Notes: a model not told the origin generated them from the sequence alone. A stretch of DNA of 7,289 nucleotides from an uncultured Roseiflexaceae bacterium (GCA_903868295.1 CAIPUQ010000187.1:1-7289); one strand, 5' to 3'; numbered from the stretch's first letter, positions 1-6,173 are shown. Made by a program: numbers and translations.

Positions 1-29
1 CCCTCCCGAAAACTAGAAGAATTCTTTTC

Positions 30-58
30 AGTATACGAAGATTGAACTGCAAATGCAA
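30..58 (-). promoter_or_regulatory. Possible leftward sigma-70-type promoter
   Basis: Read on the minus strand, TTGCAT (53-58) and TATACT (30-35) are separated by exactly 17 bp. The -35 matches TTGACA at 3 of 6 positions and the -10 matches TATAAT at 5 of 6. Transcription would run out of the left edge of the window, and the minus strand at 1-7 reads GGGAGGG, a Shine-Dalgarno-like run. This suggests that a minus-strand gene starts just left of position 1. The region is AT-rich, so a chance match is quite possible. Confidence 0.25.
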
Positions 59-64
59 ATATAC

Positions 65-99
65 CAATTACTAATTAGTAATTAGTAATTAGTAATTTT
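65..99. repeat. Heptamer tandem array 1 (TAATTAG units)
   Basis: Five 7-bp units run in register: CAATTAC (65-71), three exact TAATTAG units (72-78, 79-85, 86-92) and TAATTTT (93-99). Positions 66-83 form a perfect 18-bp palindrome because the first unit is inverted relative to the rest. The array starts 3 bp beyond the stop codon of the tRNA-binding protein gene. It resembles the short tandemly repeated heptamers (STRR type) known between genes in filamentous cyanobacteria. It could form a weak AT hairpin but has no GC-rich stem, so I do not call it a terminator. Confidence 0.85.
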
Positions 100-102
100 C
101 CG

Positions 103-456
103 CTACCCTGCACGTGCTCCATTCGGCACCGCCACCTCAGGCACAGCCAGCGCAGGCGTAATACCGTCCGAAAAGCCGATGTCGAACAACATCCCCTCCG
201 ACACCTCGCCGGCCATCTTTTTGGGGGCCAGATTGACGATGAACAACGCCTGTTTGCCCACCAGCTCCTGTGGATTGCTCCGTTCTTGCTTGATGCCAGC
301 CAGGATGGTACGGGTCATCGCGCCGAAGTTGACAATCAGCTTGAGTAACTTGTCGGATTTGGCGACCTCGTGGACCTGCTCGATGGTGCCGACGCGGATG
401 TCGATCTGGTCGATGACGTCGAAGGTGGTGAGTGCTTTGATGGGGGCGTGTTCCAT
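103..456 (-). CDS. Free-standing tRNA-binding-domain protein (MetRS beta / CsaA-like)
   Basis: This 117-residue protein is essentially one tRNA-binding OB-fold domain (TRBD), as found at the C-terminus of methionyl-tRNA synthetase and alone as CsaA or the MetRS beta subunit. Visible hallmarks are D-x-R-V-G at about 19-23, SDKLLKL at 34-40, AGIKQ at 53-57, NLAPKKMAG at 75-83, SEGM at 86-89 and the terminal VPNG at 110-113. The family binds tRNA or acts as a small chaperone; which applies here cannot be told. The SDKLL and SEGM segments look closer to the MetRS C-terminal type than to B. subtilis CsaA, so I give no symbol. The ATG at 456 is preceded only by a weak purine-rich stretch (AAGAGAAA). 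An 80-bp gap separates it from the PHP gene; a TTGCCC/TATACA pair there (528-533 and 507-512, 15-bp spacer) is a poor promoter candidate. The gene is complete and cytosolic, with no signal peptide. Confidence 0.9.
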   Translation of the reverse strand: MEHAPIKALTTFDVIDQIDIRVGTIEQVHEVAKSDKLLKLIVNFGAMTRTILAGIKQERSNPQELVGKQALFIVNLAPKKMAGEVSEGMLFDIGFSDGITPALAVPEVAVPNGARAG

Positions 457-536
457 GGGATTGCTCGTTTCTCTTGATTATTTCGCCCACGCTCATCGCG
501 GGTGAATGTATAGGCATCGTCTCGAATGGGCAAAAA

Positions 537-1367
537 TCACACCGGCAATCCCACGCGGCGTAGCAGCGGCAACATGTGCAGGGCATCCCAACGGGCCAGC
601 GGCTGATCGGGGTGGTGCGAGTCAGAACCGCCGCTGATGAGCAACTCGTGTTGCTGTGCCTGGCTGAGGTAGAAATCAATTTGGGAAGCGGTATGCGCCG
701 GATAAAAGACTTCGATACCGTCGATACCCGCCGCCACAAATGCCGCGATATCTGCAGCATCCGCCGGGATGGCATAGACCCCTTTGGATCTGCCGGGATG
801 GGCAATCAATGCCACGCCGCCGGCGGTGTGGGCAGCGGCAATGACTTCGGGGACCGTGGGTGGATTATACGAACCCTGCCGTGCCAGCAAAAAGCGCATC
901 CCGGCTGCCTCGTCGTCGCCATCGACACGACCGGGCAGATTGTTGTGCACTGCCAGGGCAGTCGCCACTTCGGCGACATTGGTATGGCGTGTCGTATCCT
1001 GCGTGAATGCCGGCAAGCGCCAGCCCTCGGCGGGCAGGGTAGCGATGAGTCGCTGCGCGTCGGCAGCGTTACGGGCATCGACCGAGGCGCACAACGCCAA
1101 CACTGCGGGGTGCATTGGGTCGATCCCGTACATCAGGGTGTGCCAGAGCTTGCCGTTGTGCGCGCTGTCGACTTCGCAGCCTGACACAAAGCCCAATCCC
1201 GCCTGGTCGGCAGCCGCCCGCATCGCCACAACACCAGCGGTGGTGTTGTGATCGGTGATGGCAAATACCGCGACTCCAGAGATTTTGAGCGCGGGGATGA
1301 GTGTGCCCGGGCGCCAGCTCGAGTGGTGCGGGAGCGCGTCGGAGTGGATCTGCAGGTCCGCGAGCAT
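537..1367 (-). CDS. PHP-domain phosphoesterase, TrpH/YciV-like
   Basis: This 276-residue protein spans one complete PHP (polymerase and histidinol phosphatase) metal-dependent phosphoesterase domain. Motifs in order are DLQIHS (4-9), ITDHNT (37-42), GCEVD (63-67), a lone His in LWHTLMYG (76), IAHPGR (188-193), GIDGIEVFYPAH (214-225) and GGSDSHHP (246-253). The last two match the TrpH/YciV subgroup, whose E. coli member hydrolyses 3',5'-bisphosphonucleotides and trims 5' RNA ends; that activity is only inferred here. The first residue of the usual H-x-H metal pair is Gln (Q6), while H8, D39, H40, E65, H76, H190, D249 and H251 are present. The ATG at 1367 is the only start that keeps the first motif; its ribosome site is weak. 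It lies 28 bp after the HAD gene and is probably cotranscribed with it. No signal peptide is seen. Confidence 0.92.
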   Translation of the reverse strand: MLADLQIHSDALPHHSSWRPGTLIPALKISGVAVFAITDHNTTAGVVAMRAAADQAGLGFVSGCEVDSAHNGKLWHTLMYGIDPMHPAVLALCASVDARNAADAQRLIATLPAEGWRLPAFTQDTTRHTNVAEVATALAVHNNLPGRVDGDDEAAGMRFLLARQGSYNPPTVPEVIAAAHTAGGVALIAHPGRSKGVYAIPADAADIAAFVAAGIDGIEVFYPAHTASQIDFYLSQAQQHELLISGGSDSHHPDQPLARWDALHMLPLLRRVGLPV

Positions 1368-1395
1368 GCTTCGTTCTTTCTCTGCCCGCGCTTTT

Positions 1396-2055
1396 TTACA
1401 ACGCGAAGTGGCGCATCAGTTCCTCGTAGTCGTGCACAATCACATCGGGCTTGGCAGCAGCCAGCTCGGCAGCGGTGTGCGTCGTCGCAATCGCGACAGT
1501 GTACATGCCCGAGTCGCGGACCGACTGCAAACCAGCAAAGCTGTCTTCGATGCCGATACAGTGCTGCGGTGCATGACCCAATCGGCGGGCCGCCTCGATG
1601 AAGATGTCAGGGGCTGGTTTGCCATACTTTACCTCGCTGCCGAGCGTGATTGCACCGAAGTACGCGGGGAGCTGCAAGCGATCGAGCGTCGGCCCCACAT
1701 TCCCATGCGGCGCCGAGGTGGCGATGGCCGACCCTAGCCCATGGGCATCCATATGCTTGAGGAACGCATGCAAGCCTTTAACGGGGTGGACGTGGTGCAT
1801 CAGCGTGCGGTAAAGTGTCTCTTTTTCGTCGGCATAGGCCAATAATTCTTCGTCGCTGAGTGGGCGGCCAAACAGCACAGGGAAAATTTCGCTGTTGCGT
1901 TTGCCCGACAGACTAGCGATGGTCGCTTCGTCGGGAGTGGCAATGGTGTGTTTGTCACGGAAAATCGTAAAGGCTTCTTCGTGCAAATGCATATTGGGCG
2001 TCAACGTGCCGTCCATGTCAAAAACAACGGCTTTGTAGTCTGCGAGTCGTGGCAT
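1396..2055 (-). CDS. HAD-superfamily hydrolase, beta-phosphoglucomutase-like
   Basis: This protein has 219 residues from the ATG at 2055. All four HAD motifs are present: DMDGT (D13 nucleophile, D15 acid/base), TS at 113-114, K146 in YGKPAPDIF, and the metal-binding ED pair 170-171 in GIEDSFAGL. The helical cap between motifs I and II (about 20-95) places it in subfamily I with beta-phosphoglucomutase, phosphoglycolate phosphatase and sugar-phosphatase relatives. Substrate cannot be read from sequence. I chose this start because GGGAG sits 7 nt upstream and motif I then lies at its usual distance from the N-terminus. An in-frame ATG at 2088 would add 11 residues and overlap the smc stop as ATGA, but has no ribosome site. 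The gene therefore follows smc by 29 bp, or overlaps it by 4 bp, consistent with one operon. It is soluble, with no membrane segment. Confidence 0.9.
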   Translation of the reverse strand: MPRLADYKAVVFDMDGTLTPNMHLHEEAFTIFRDKHTIATPDEATIASLSGKRNSEIFPVLFGRPLSDEELLAYADEKETLYRTLMHHVHPVKGLHAFLKHMDAHGLGSAIATSAPHGNVGPTLDRLQLPAYFGAITLGSEVKYGKPAPDIFIEAARRLGHAPQHCIGIEDSFAGLQSVRDSGMYTVAIATTHTAAELAAAKPDVIVHDYEELMRHFAL

Positions 2056-2062
2056 GCGGGAT

Positions 2063-2067
2063 CTCCC
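2063..2067 (-). promoter_or_regulatory. Shine-Dalgarno of the HAD gene (decides start)
   Basis: The minus strand reads GGGAG here, 7 nt before the ATG at 2055. The competing upstream ATG at 2088 lies in the end of smc and has no purine-rich box before it. This is the main reason for choosing the 219-residue form. Confidence 0.65.
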
Positions 2068-2084
2068 TATACGAGCGGGTACGC

Positions 2085-5000
2085 TCATTTCAGATGCGGG
2101 GCAACAGCGATAAGTTCGTCGAGGCGCAACGACAACACGCGTGACGCGCTGTCATCACCCATCGAGACACCATAGATAGAATCAGCAATTTCGATGGTGC
2201 CACGATTGTGCGTCACCACCACAAACTGCGAGGTCGAGCGCAGATCATCCAACGCAGCCCTGAAGCGCGCCACATTGGCCTCGTCGAGAGCGGCGTCGAC
2301 TTCGTCGAGCACACAGAACGGCGTCGGTTTGACCTTGAGGATGGCAAACAACAGCGCCGCCGCCGTCAACGAGCGTTCGCCGCCCGACAACAGCGACAGA
2401 TTCTGCTGCCGTTTGCCCGGCGGACGGGCGTTGATCTCGATCCCGATGTCGTCGAGTGCGCCGCCGTCGCCTGTTTTGGTCAGCTCAAGGCTGGCACTGC
2501 CGCCGCCAAACATAATCTGAAAGGTCAACGCAAACTCACGGGCGACGGCACCGAAGGTCTGCTCGAAGTTGGCGCGCATCGTTGCGTCGAGCTCTTTGAT
2601 GAGCTCGCCGAGGCTCTGCGCCGCAGCCTTCAAATCTGCGACCTGTGTATTCATAAAGGTATACCGCTCGTTGGCCTCGTCGTATTCTTCGAGGGCCAGC
2701 GGATTGACCGGCCCGAGCCGCTGTAGCTGGTTGCGGTAGGTGGTCAGTTGTTGATTAAGCGTCGTTTCGTCGCCTTCGATGGGTTCGGCAGTATGACTGA
2801 GCACGCCGAGGTCATAGCCCTCGCTCGTCGCCCGGTCGTGCAGTACCGAAATACGGTCGTTGGCGCGCTCGAGGGTCAGTGCCGACCGACTGGCGTCGGC
2901 CTCGGCCGCCCGGAGCGTCGTCATCAGCTGCTGCTCAGCGGCTTCTTGCTCGGGCAACAAGGCTTCGGCATCTTTGAGTTGGACCTCGAGCGGGGCGATA
3001 CGGGTCTGGATGGCAGTGATTTCGGCCTGCACATCGACCAGCTCGCGCTCGTAGCCCTCGGTCTCACGCGTGATTTTGGTCGCTTCGTTGGCCAACTCAT
3101 CGGTACGTGCCTGCCGCTGACTCATCGTGTGCAGAAGCGCCGCGCGCCGTTGTTCGGCGGCCTGGATGGTCGCCATCGTGGCCCGCAGCTGCCCTTCGGC
3201 TTCGGTCAGCTGCTGTTGGGCGGCGGCGCGCTGATCGTCTTCTGCGTAGCTCTGTTCGATGAGGGCTTGTTCGTCGCGGTAGGCTGCGTCGAGCGCGGTA
3301 CGTTGGACCTGTTGCTGGGCCGACAAATCGAGCAGTTCTTGGCTGAGCTGCGCAATCTGGGCGCTCGAGTCGGCCTGGCGTTGGCCCGCCTGCGACGCCT
3401 GCTGGCTCACCAAGGCGACGTCGGCTTCGGCCTTGTTGTAGGCACGCAACGCCAATTCACGGGCTTGGCCAGCATCCTGGACTGCAGTCTGGTCGTCCTG
3501 GCGGGCCAGCTCGTGCTGCTGCAGGCGTTGTTCGAGCTGCTGAATGGTCGTGCCTGCGCGGCCGACCACCGCGGTGAGTCGGTCGACCTCGGCTTTGGCC
3601 TTGTCGACCTCGATGGGCAGTTCACGCAGATTGCGTTCGCGCTGCAGGGTGCCGCCGTCACGGACCTGCGCGCCGCCGGTCAACGAGCCGCCGCTACTGA
3701 CCTGCTCGCCGCCGGTGGTGACAATCTGCCAGCCGCCGCTGATACGTTTGATTTCGCTGCGGGCCACATCCAAACTGTCGACGATGAGTGTCCGACCCAA
3801 CAGATAGTCCAAAATGATGCGGTATTTGGGGGGGATATCGACCAGTTGCGCCGCGACTCCCAGCACACCGGCGGCGTTCGAGGGCGAGCGCGTATCGCCG
3901 CCTTGGCGGATGGTATCGAGTGGGAGGAACGTGGCGCGCCCCTGATTGTTCTTTTTGAGGGCCGCAATCGCCGCCTCGGCGTCGTCCCAGCGGTCGGTGA
4001 CGATGTGTTGCAGGCGCGCGCCCAGGGCCGTCTCGATGGCCAGCTCGAGGTGTTGCGGCGCGGTAATCAGCGATGACACCAGCGCGAATTCGCGATTCGT
4101 CCGCTCGGCGTATTCCATCGCGGCTTTGACACCCTGGGCCACACCGCCGTGGCTGCGCACAATCTGGAGCAGTGCCTGATAGCGCGAGTCGACCTGGTTA
4201 TGGGTGCGTCGCGCAGCCGTCAGCGCCTCTTCGCTATTGGCACGTTCGGCACGTTGTGCGTCGATTTCGGTGCGCAAGGCCGTGATGGTCTGCTCGCGTT
4301 CGGCGGCACGTGTCTGCGCCGTTGTATACGCCAACGTGGTTTGTTCGACCTGCGCCTGTTGGGCACGCAGGGCTTGCTGGGCTTGGTCGACCAGCACCGA
4401 TTCGTTTTGATGCGACGAATCGAGCTGCGCCAGCAACTCCTGCAGGCGCTCGAGTTGGCGTTGGCGCTCGCGGATGGCCCCGGCAGTGGCAGCTTCGGCA
4501 CGTTGGGCAGCATCGACCGTCGTACGCAGTGCACGGCGCCGTTCGTTGTAGCTGACGCGGCCCCGGTCGAGCTCATCAATGGTGGTCTGATGCGCGGCCC
4601 GGGCATCGGTCTGCTGGCCGACGACGATGTGCAGGGCGGCGACTTCGGCTTCGACGGCGGCCTGCTGCGATTCGGCATCGCGTACCGTCTGGGCGTATTC
4701 GACGCTCCGCTGCTGGACCGCTTTGACACGCTCGGCGGCCACCGCAATCGAGCGTTGCAACCCCTCGGCGCGGGTATGCAGCCGACTCCCTTCGCCATAG
4801 ATCGCACCCATCTGCTCGCGCAGTTCGCGGATCTGCAGCCGGGCGGCGCCGATACGCTCGTTGAGTGCATCGCGTTGGGCCTGCACATCAGCCAGTGTCT
4901 GTTGGGCGATTGCTGCATCCTGGGTGGCGCTCCCCAACGACGTATTGGCGATGACATCCTGGAGGCGCAGGAGCTTGATTTGGGTGCTGTCCAGTTCGTG

Positions 5001-5648
5001 TTTGATGTCGCGGTACTGTTTGGCTGCGCTGGCTTGGCGCTTCAGGCTGCGGATCCGCGGCTCGAGTTCGACCAAGACATCTTCGCAACGCCGCACATTG
5101 GTGTCGGTCTCGCGCATGCGCTTCATGGCATCGTTGCGGCGTTGTTCGTGGACCGATATGTCGGCAGCGTCTTCGAACAGGCGGCGCCGTTCTTCGGGGC
5201 GCAGGTCGAGCACATTGTCGACCAACCCCTGATTGATGATGGTATACGAGCCACCCAGGCTGGCAGTCGCCTCTTGCAGGTCACGCAGACGCACCTTGGC
5301 GCGATTAATGAAGTACTCGTGATCGCCCGAACGGGTAATCCGGCGCGTAATCGTCACGGTGTCGAAGGCCACGGGCAAGGTGCGGTCGCTGTTGTCGATG
5401 GTGAGCGAAACCTCGGCAAAGCCCGACGCAGCCCGCTTGGCACCACCACCAAAAATCAAATCTTCGCTTTTGCGGCTCCGCAACATCGCCTGCGACTGTT
5501 CGCCCAACACCCACCGGATGGCGTCCACGACGTTGCTCTTGCCGCTCCCGTTTGGGCCGACAATCGCAGATACCCCCGGTCGGAACTCAAAGGCAGTCCG
5601 CGAGGCAAATGTCTTGAAACCATGTATTTCGAGTCGCTTGAGATACAA
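2085..5648 (-). CDS. smc: Chromosome segregation protein SMC
   Basis: This 1187-residue protein is a full-length bacterial SMC ATPase, which dimerises and with ScpA and ScpB compacts and segregates the chromosome. The N-terminal head has Walker A GPNGSGKS (31-38) and an R-loop arginine in MLRSRK (R57). Long Q/E/A/R-rich coiled coils run about 165-495 and 670-1030. They flank a hinge at about 500-660 with its Gly-rich end (ISGGW, GGSLTGG). The C-terminal head has signature LSGGE (1087-1091), Walker B CVLDE (1112-1116) and the switch His in VVVTH (1147). The length is normal and all ATPase motifs are intact. The segment after PEERRRLFED (151-160) reads AADISVHEQRR, where Firmicutes SMC have AAGISKYK. 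The start is TTG; it gives the canonical N-terminus, in-frame stops lie about 30 nt upstream, and GGAG is 8 nt before it. scpA, scpB, ftsY and rnc are not in the window. It is the first gene of the smc-HAD-PHP cluster. Confidence 0.98.
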   Translation of the reverse strand: MYLKRLEIHGFKTFASRTAFEFRPGVSAIVGPNGSGKSNVVDAIRWVLGEQSQAMLRSRKSEDLIFGGGAKRAASGFAEVSLTIDNSDRTLPVAFDTVTITRRITRSGDHEYFINRAKVRLRDLQEATASLGGSYTIINQGLVDNVLDLRPEERRRLFEDAADISVHEQRRNDAMKRMRETDTNVRRCEDVLVELEPRIRSLKRQASAAKQYRDIKHELDSTQIKLLRLQDVIANTSLGSATQDAAIAQQTLADVQAQRDALNERIGAARLQIRELREQMGAIYGEGSRLHTRAEGLQRSIAVAAERVKAVQQRSVEYAQTVRDAESQQAAVEAEVAALHIVVGQQTDARAAHQTTIDELDRGRVSYNERRRALRTTVDAAQRAEAATAGAIRERQRQLERLQELLAQLDSSHQNESVLVDQAQQALRAQQAQVEQTTLAYTTAQTRAAEREQTITALRTEIDAQRAERANSEEALTAARRTHNQVDSRYQALLQIVRSHGGVAQGVKAAMEYAERTNREFALVSSLITAPQHLELAIETALGARLQHIVTDRWDDAEAAIAALKKNNQGRATFLPLDTIRQGGDTRSPSNAAGVLGVAAQLVDIPPKYRIILDYLLGRTLIVDSLDVARSEIKRISGGWQIVTTGGEQVSSGGSLTGGAQVRDGGTLQRERNLRELPIEVDKAKAEVDRLTAVVGRAGTTIQQLEQRLQQHELARQDDQTAVQDAGQARELALRAYNKAEADVALVSQQASQAGQRQADSSAQIAQLSQELLDLSAQQQVQRTALDAAYRDEQALIEQSYAEDDQRAAAQQQLTEAEGQLRATMATIQAAEQRRAALLHTMSQRQARTDELANEATKITRETEGYERELVDVQAEITAIQTRIAPLEVQLKDAEALLPEQEAAEQQLMTTLRAAEADASRSALTLERANDRISVLHDRATSEGYDLGVLSHTAEPIEGDETTLNQQLTTYRNQLQRLGPVNPLALEEYDEANERYTFMNTQVADLKAAAQSLGELIKELDATMRANFEQTFGAVAREFALTFQIMFGGGSASLELTKTGDGGALDDIGIEINARPPGKRQQNLSLLSGGERSLTAAALLFAILKVKPTPFCVLDEVDAALDEANVARFRAALDDLRSTSQFVVVTHNRGTIEIADSIYGVSMGDDSASRVLSLRLDELIAVAPHLK

Positions 5649-5656
5649 TCCAACCG

Positions 5657-5660
5657 CTCC
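5657..5660 (-). promoter_or_regulatory. Shine-Dalgarno of smc (supports TTG start)
   Basis: The minus strand reads GGAG, 8 nt before the TTG at 5648. In-frame TAA and TGA codons lie about ten codons upstream of that TTG, with no ATG or GTG in between. The TTG is therefore the only start that preserves the conserved N-terminal strand and Walker A region. Confidence 0.7.
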
Positions 5661-5680
5661 GTCTGTGAGATGTGCTCATT

Positions 5681-5686
5681 AGTATA
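5681..5686 (-). promoter_or_regulatory. Possible -10 box for smc
   Basis: The minus strand reads TATACT, 5 of 6 against TATAAT. It would start transcription near 5674, giving a leader of about 26 nt that contains the GGAG box. At a 17-bp spacer the -35 hexamer would be TGATAA, which is poor and lies inside the heptamer array at 5694-5728. Either the promoter is weak or it needs an activator, or smc is also read from the DUF4287 promoter upstream. Confidence 0.35.
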
Positions 5687-5693
5687 ACAGCAG

Positions 5694-5728
5694 CAGTTGT
5701 CAGTTATCAGTTTTCAGGTATCAGTTAG
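5694..5728. repeat. Heptamer tandem array 2 (CAGTTAT units)
   Basis: Five 7-bp units run in register: CAGTTGT, CAGTTAT, CAGTTTT, CAGGTAT and CAGTTAG. Each differs from CAGTTAT by one base or none (CAGTTGT, CAGTTTT, CAGGTAT and CAGTTAG by one). The array sits between the end of the DUF4287 gene and the smc start, covering the place where the smc -35 region would be. It has the same period as arrays 1 and 3 but a different unit. Confidence 0.85.
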
Positions 5729-5733
5729 CACAC

Positions 5734-5808
5734 GAGGAGTCTGTCGCGATAGATGCGTGTTGCGCACTGCTGCAGGACCAGGGAGCCACCGTTCTCAGCA
5801 GACTCCTC
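5734..5808. repeat. 75-bp element bounded by a perfect 10-bp inverted repeat
   Basis: GAGGAGTCTG (5734-5743) and CAGACTCCTC (5799-5808) are exact reverse complements around a 55-bp interior. The interior has smaller self-complementary pieces, such as TGCG/CGCA at 5754-5757 and 5763-5766, and CTGCTG (5767-5772) with CAGCAG (5796-5801), which competes with the outer stem. Neither strand has a T-run after the stem, so it is not a standard intrinsic terminator. It lies 8 bp from the DUF4287 stop and 5 bp from heptamer array 2. It could be a structured RNA in the transcript leading to smc, or a small non-autonomous repeat. No target-site duplication is visible. Confidence 0.6.
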
Positions 5809-5816
5809 CCTGCATG

Positions 5817-6029
5817 TTATTCTGCTTCGTCTTTGGCTTTGAGGTAACCGACGATTGCGTTTGCATGGCCATGGCCCATGGCGTAGGTCTCTTTGAGGTG
5901 ATTGACTTTTTCCATGTGTTTGATGTCGCCGAGCGCTCGGACAATCTCGAACCAATAGGCGACCGGATGACCGTATTTCTTTTCGATCGATGGGAAGTAC
6001 GACGCCGGGCCATAGACTTTCTCTGTCAT
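5817..6029 (-). CDS. Small DUF4287-family protein
   Basis: This 70-residue protein consists of one DUF4287 domain. The recognisable parts are SYFPSIEKKYGHP (10-22), a Trp-containing helix around YWFEIV (25-30), HMEKVNHLKE (38-47) and the family's signature MGHGHANAIVGYL (51-63). The function of the family is unknown to me; such proteins are small and cytosolic, and the histidine-rich GHGHA stretch is its most conserved part. The ATG at 6029 has AGGAG 6 nt upstream, a strong ribosome site, and the usual family N-terminus follows. It shares the strand of smc but is separated from it by 168 bp holding an inverted repeat and a heptamer array, so readthrough is uncertain. It is divergent from the SRPBCC genes to its right. 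It is complete, with no sign of damage. Confidence 0.88.
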   Translation of the reverse strand: MTEKVYGPASYFPSIEKKYGHPVAYWFEIVRALGDIKHMEKVNHLKETYAMGHGHANAIVGYLKAKDEAE

Positions 6030-6058
6030 ATCCTGCTCCTGCTCTGTTTATGGCGCAT

Positions 6059-6064
6059 ATTCTA
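6059..6064 (-). promoter_or_regulatory. Possible -10 box for the DUF4287 gene
   Basis: The minus strand reads TAGAAT, 5 of 6 against TATAAT, about 30 nt before the ATG at 6029, leaving room for a short leader with the AGGAG box. No convincing -35 lies 16-18 bp further out; that position falls in the dyad at 6075-6103. Confidence 0.3.
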
Positions 6065-6074
6065 CCGCATCACA

Positions 6075-6103
6075 CCCCAGGAGGATGCATGTGCGCATTG
6101 GGG
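6075..6103. repeat. Hairpin-like dyad in the divergent intergenic region
   Basis: CCCCA (6075-6079) pairs with TGGGG (6099-6103), and inside it ATGC (6085-6088) pairs with GCAT (6095-6098), with a 5-nt GGAGG bulge on one side only. On the minus strand this dyad covers the expected -35 region of the DUF4287 promoter, so it could be an operator. No T-run follows, so a terminator is unlikely. The arms are short and this may be chance. Confidence 0.3.
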
Positions 6104-6124
6104 ACCGTTCCTTGGACACCCCGT

Positions 6125-6173
6125 CTGATCACTGATCTCTCCTCATTCCTAATTCCTAATTTATAATTTATAA
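6125..6173. repeat. Heptamer tandem array 3 (mixed, drifting units)
   Basis: Seven 7-bp blocks run in one unbroken register: CTGATCA, CTGATCT, CTCCTCA, TTCCTAA, TTCCTAA, TTTATAA and TTTATAA. The unit changes along the array while the period is kept. CTGATCA is one base from CTGATAA, a rotation of the reverse complement of array 2's unit. TTCCTAA is one base from TTACTAA, a rotation of the reverse complement of array 1's unit. The array ends 8 bp before the ATG of the first SRPBCC gene. Confidence 0.75.

Noticed and set aside
65..99. Intrinsic terminator after the tRNA-binding protein gene, or an attachment site
   Set aside because: The palindrome is purely AT and part of a tandem repeat, with no GC stem and T-run; there is no integrase or tRNA nearby.
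128..140. Transmembrane helix in the first SRPBCC protein (residues 128-140)
   Set aside because: The hydrophobic stretch is only about 13 residues with arginines on either side and within it, and it coincides with the long C-terminal helix of the fold. Positions given here are residue numbers; on DNA it is about 6563-6601.
576..1184. Plus-strand open frame opposite the PHP gene
   Set aside because: Antisense shadow; the minus-strand frame carries all PHP motifs.
2748..4076. Plus-strand open frame of 442 codons opposite the smc hinge and second coiled coil
   Set aside because: Same reason: it mirrors the SMC codons and has no independent ribosome site or domain.
5587..5679. Small upstream open frame (ATG at 5679) overlapping the smc start out of frame
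   Set aside because: Its ATG lies upstream of the transcription start predicted from the TATACT box, it has no ribosome site, and nothing in the peptide looks conserved.
4149..5687. Long plus-strand open frame (512 codons) opposite smc
   Set aside because: It is fully antisense to a perfectly conserved SMC, its translation shows no recognisable domain, and its Gly/Leu/Arg-rich composition is typical of an antisense frame of a GC-rich gene.
5734..5808. tRNA gene or T-box leader, because the element is about 75 nt long and structured
   Set aside because: The outer stem is 10 bp, not a 7-bp acceptor stem, there is no proper T-loop or anticodon arm, and no T-box consensus is readable on either strand.
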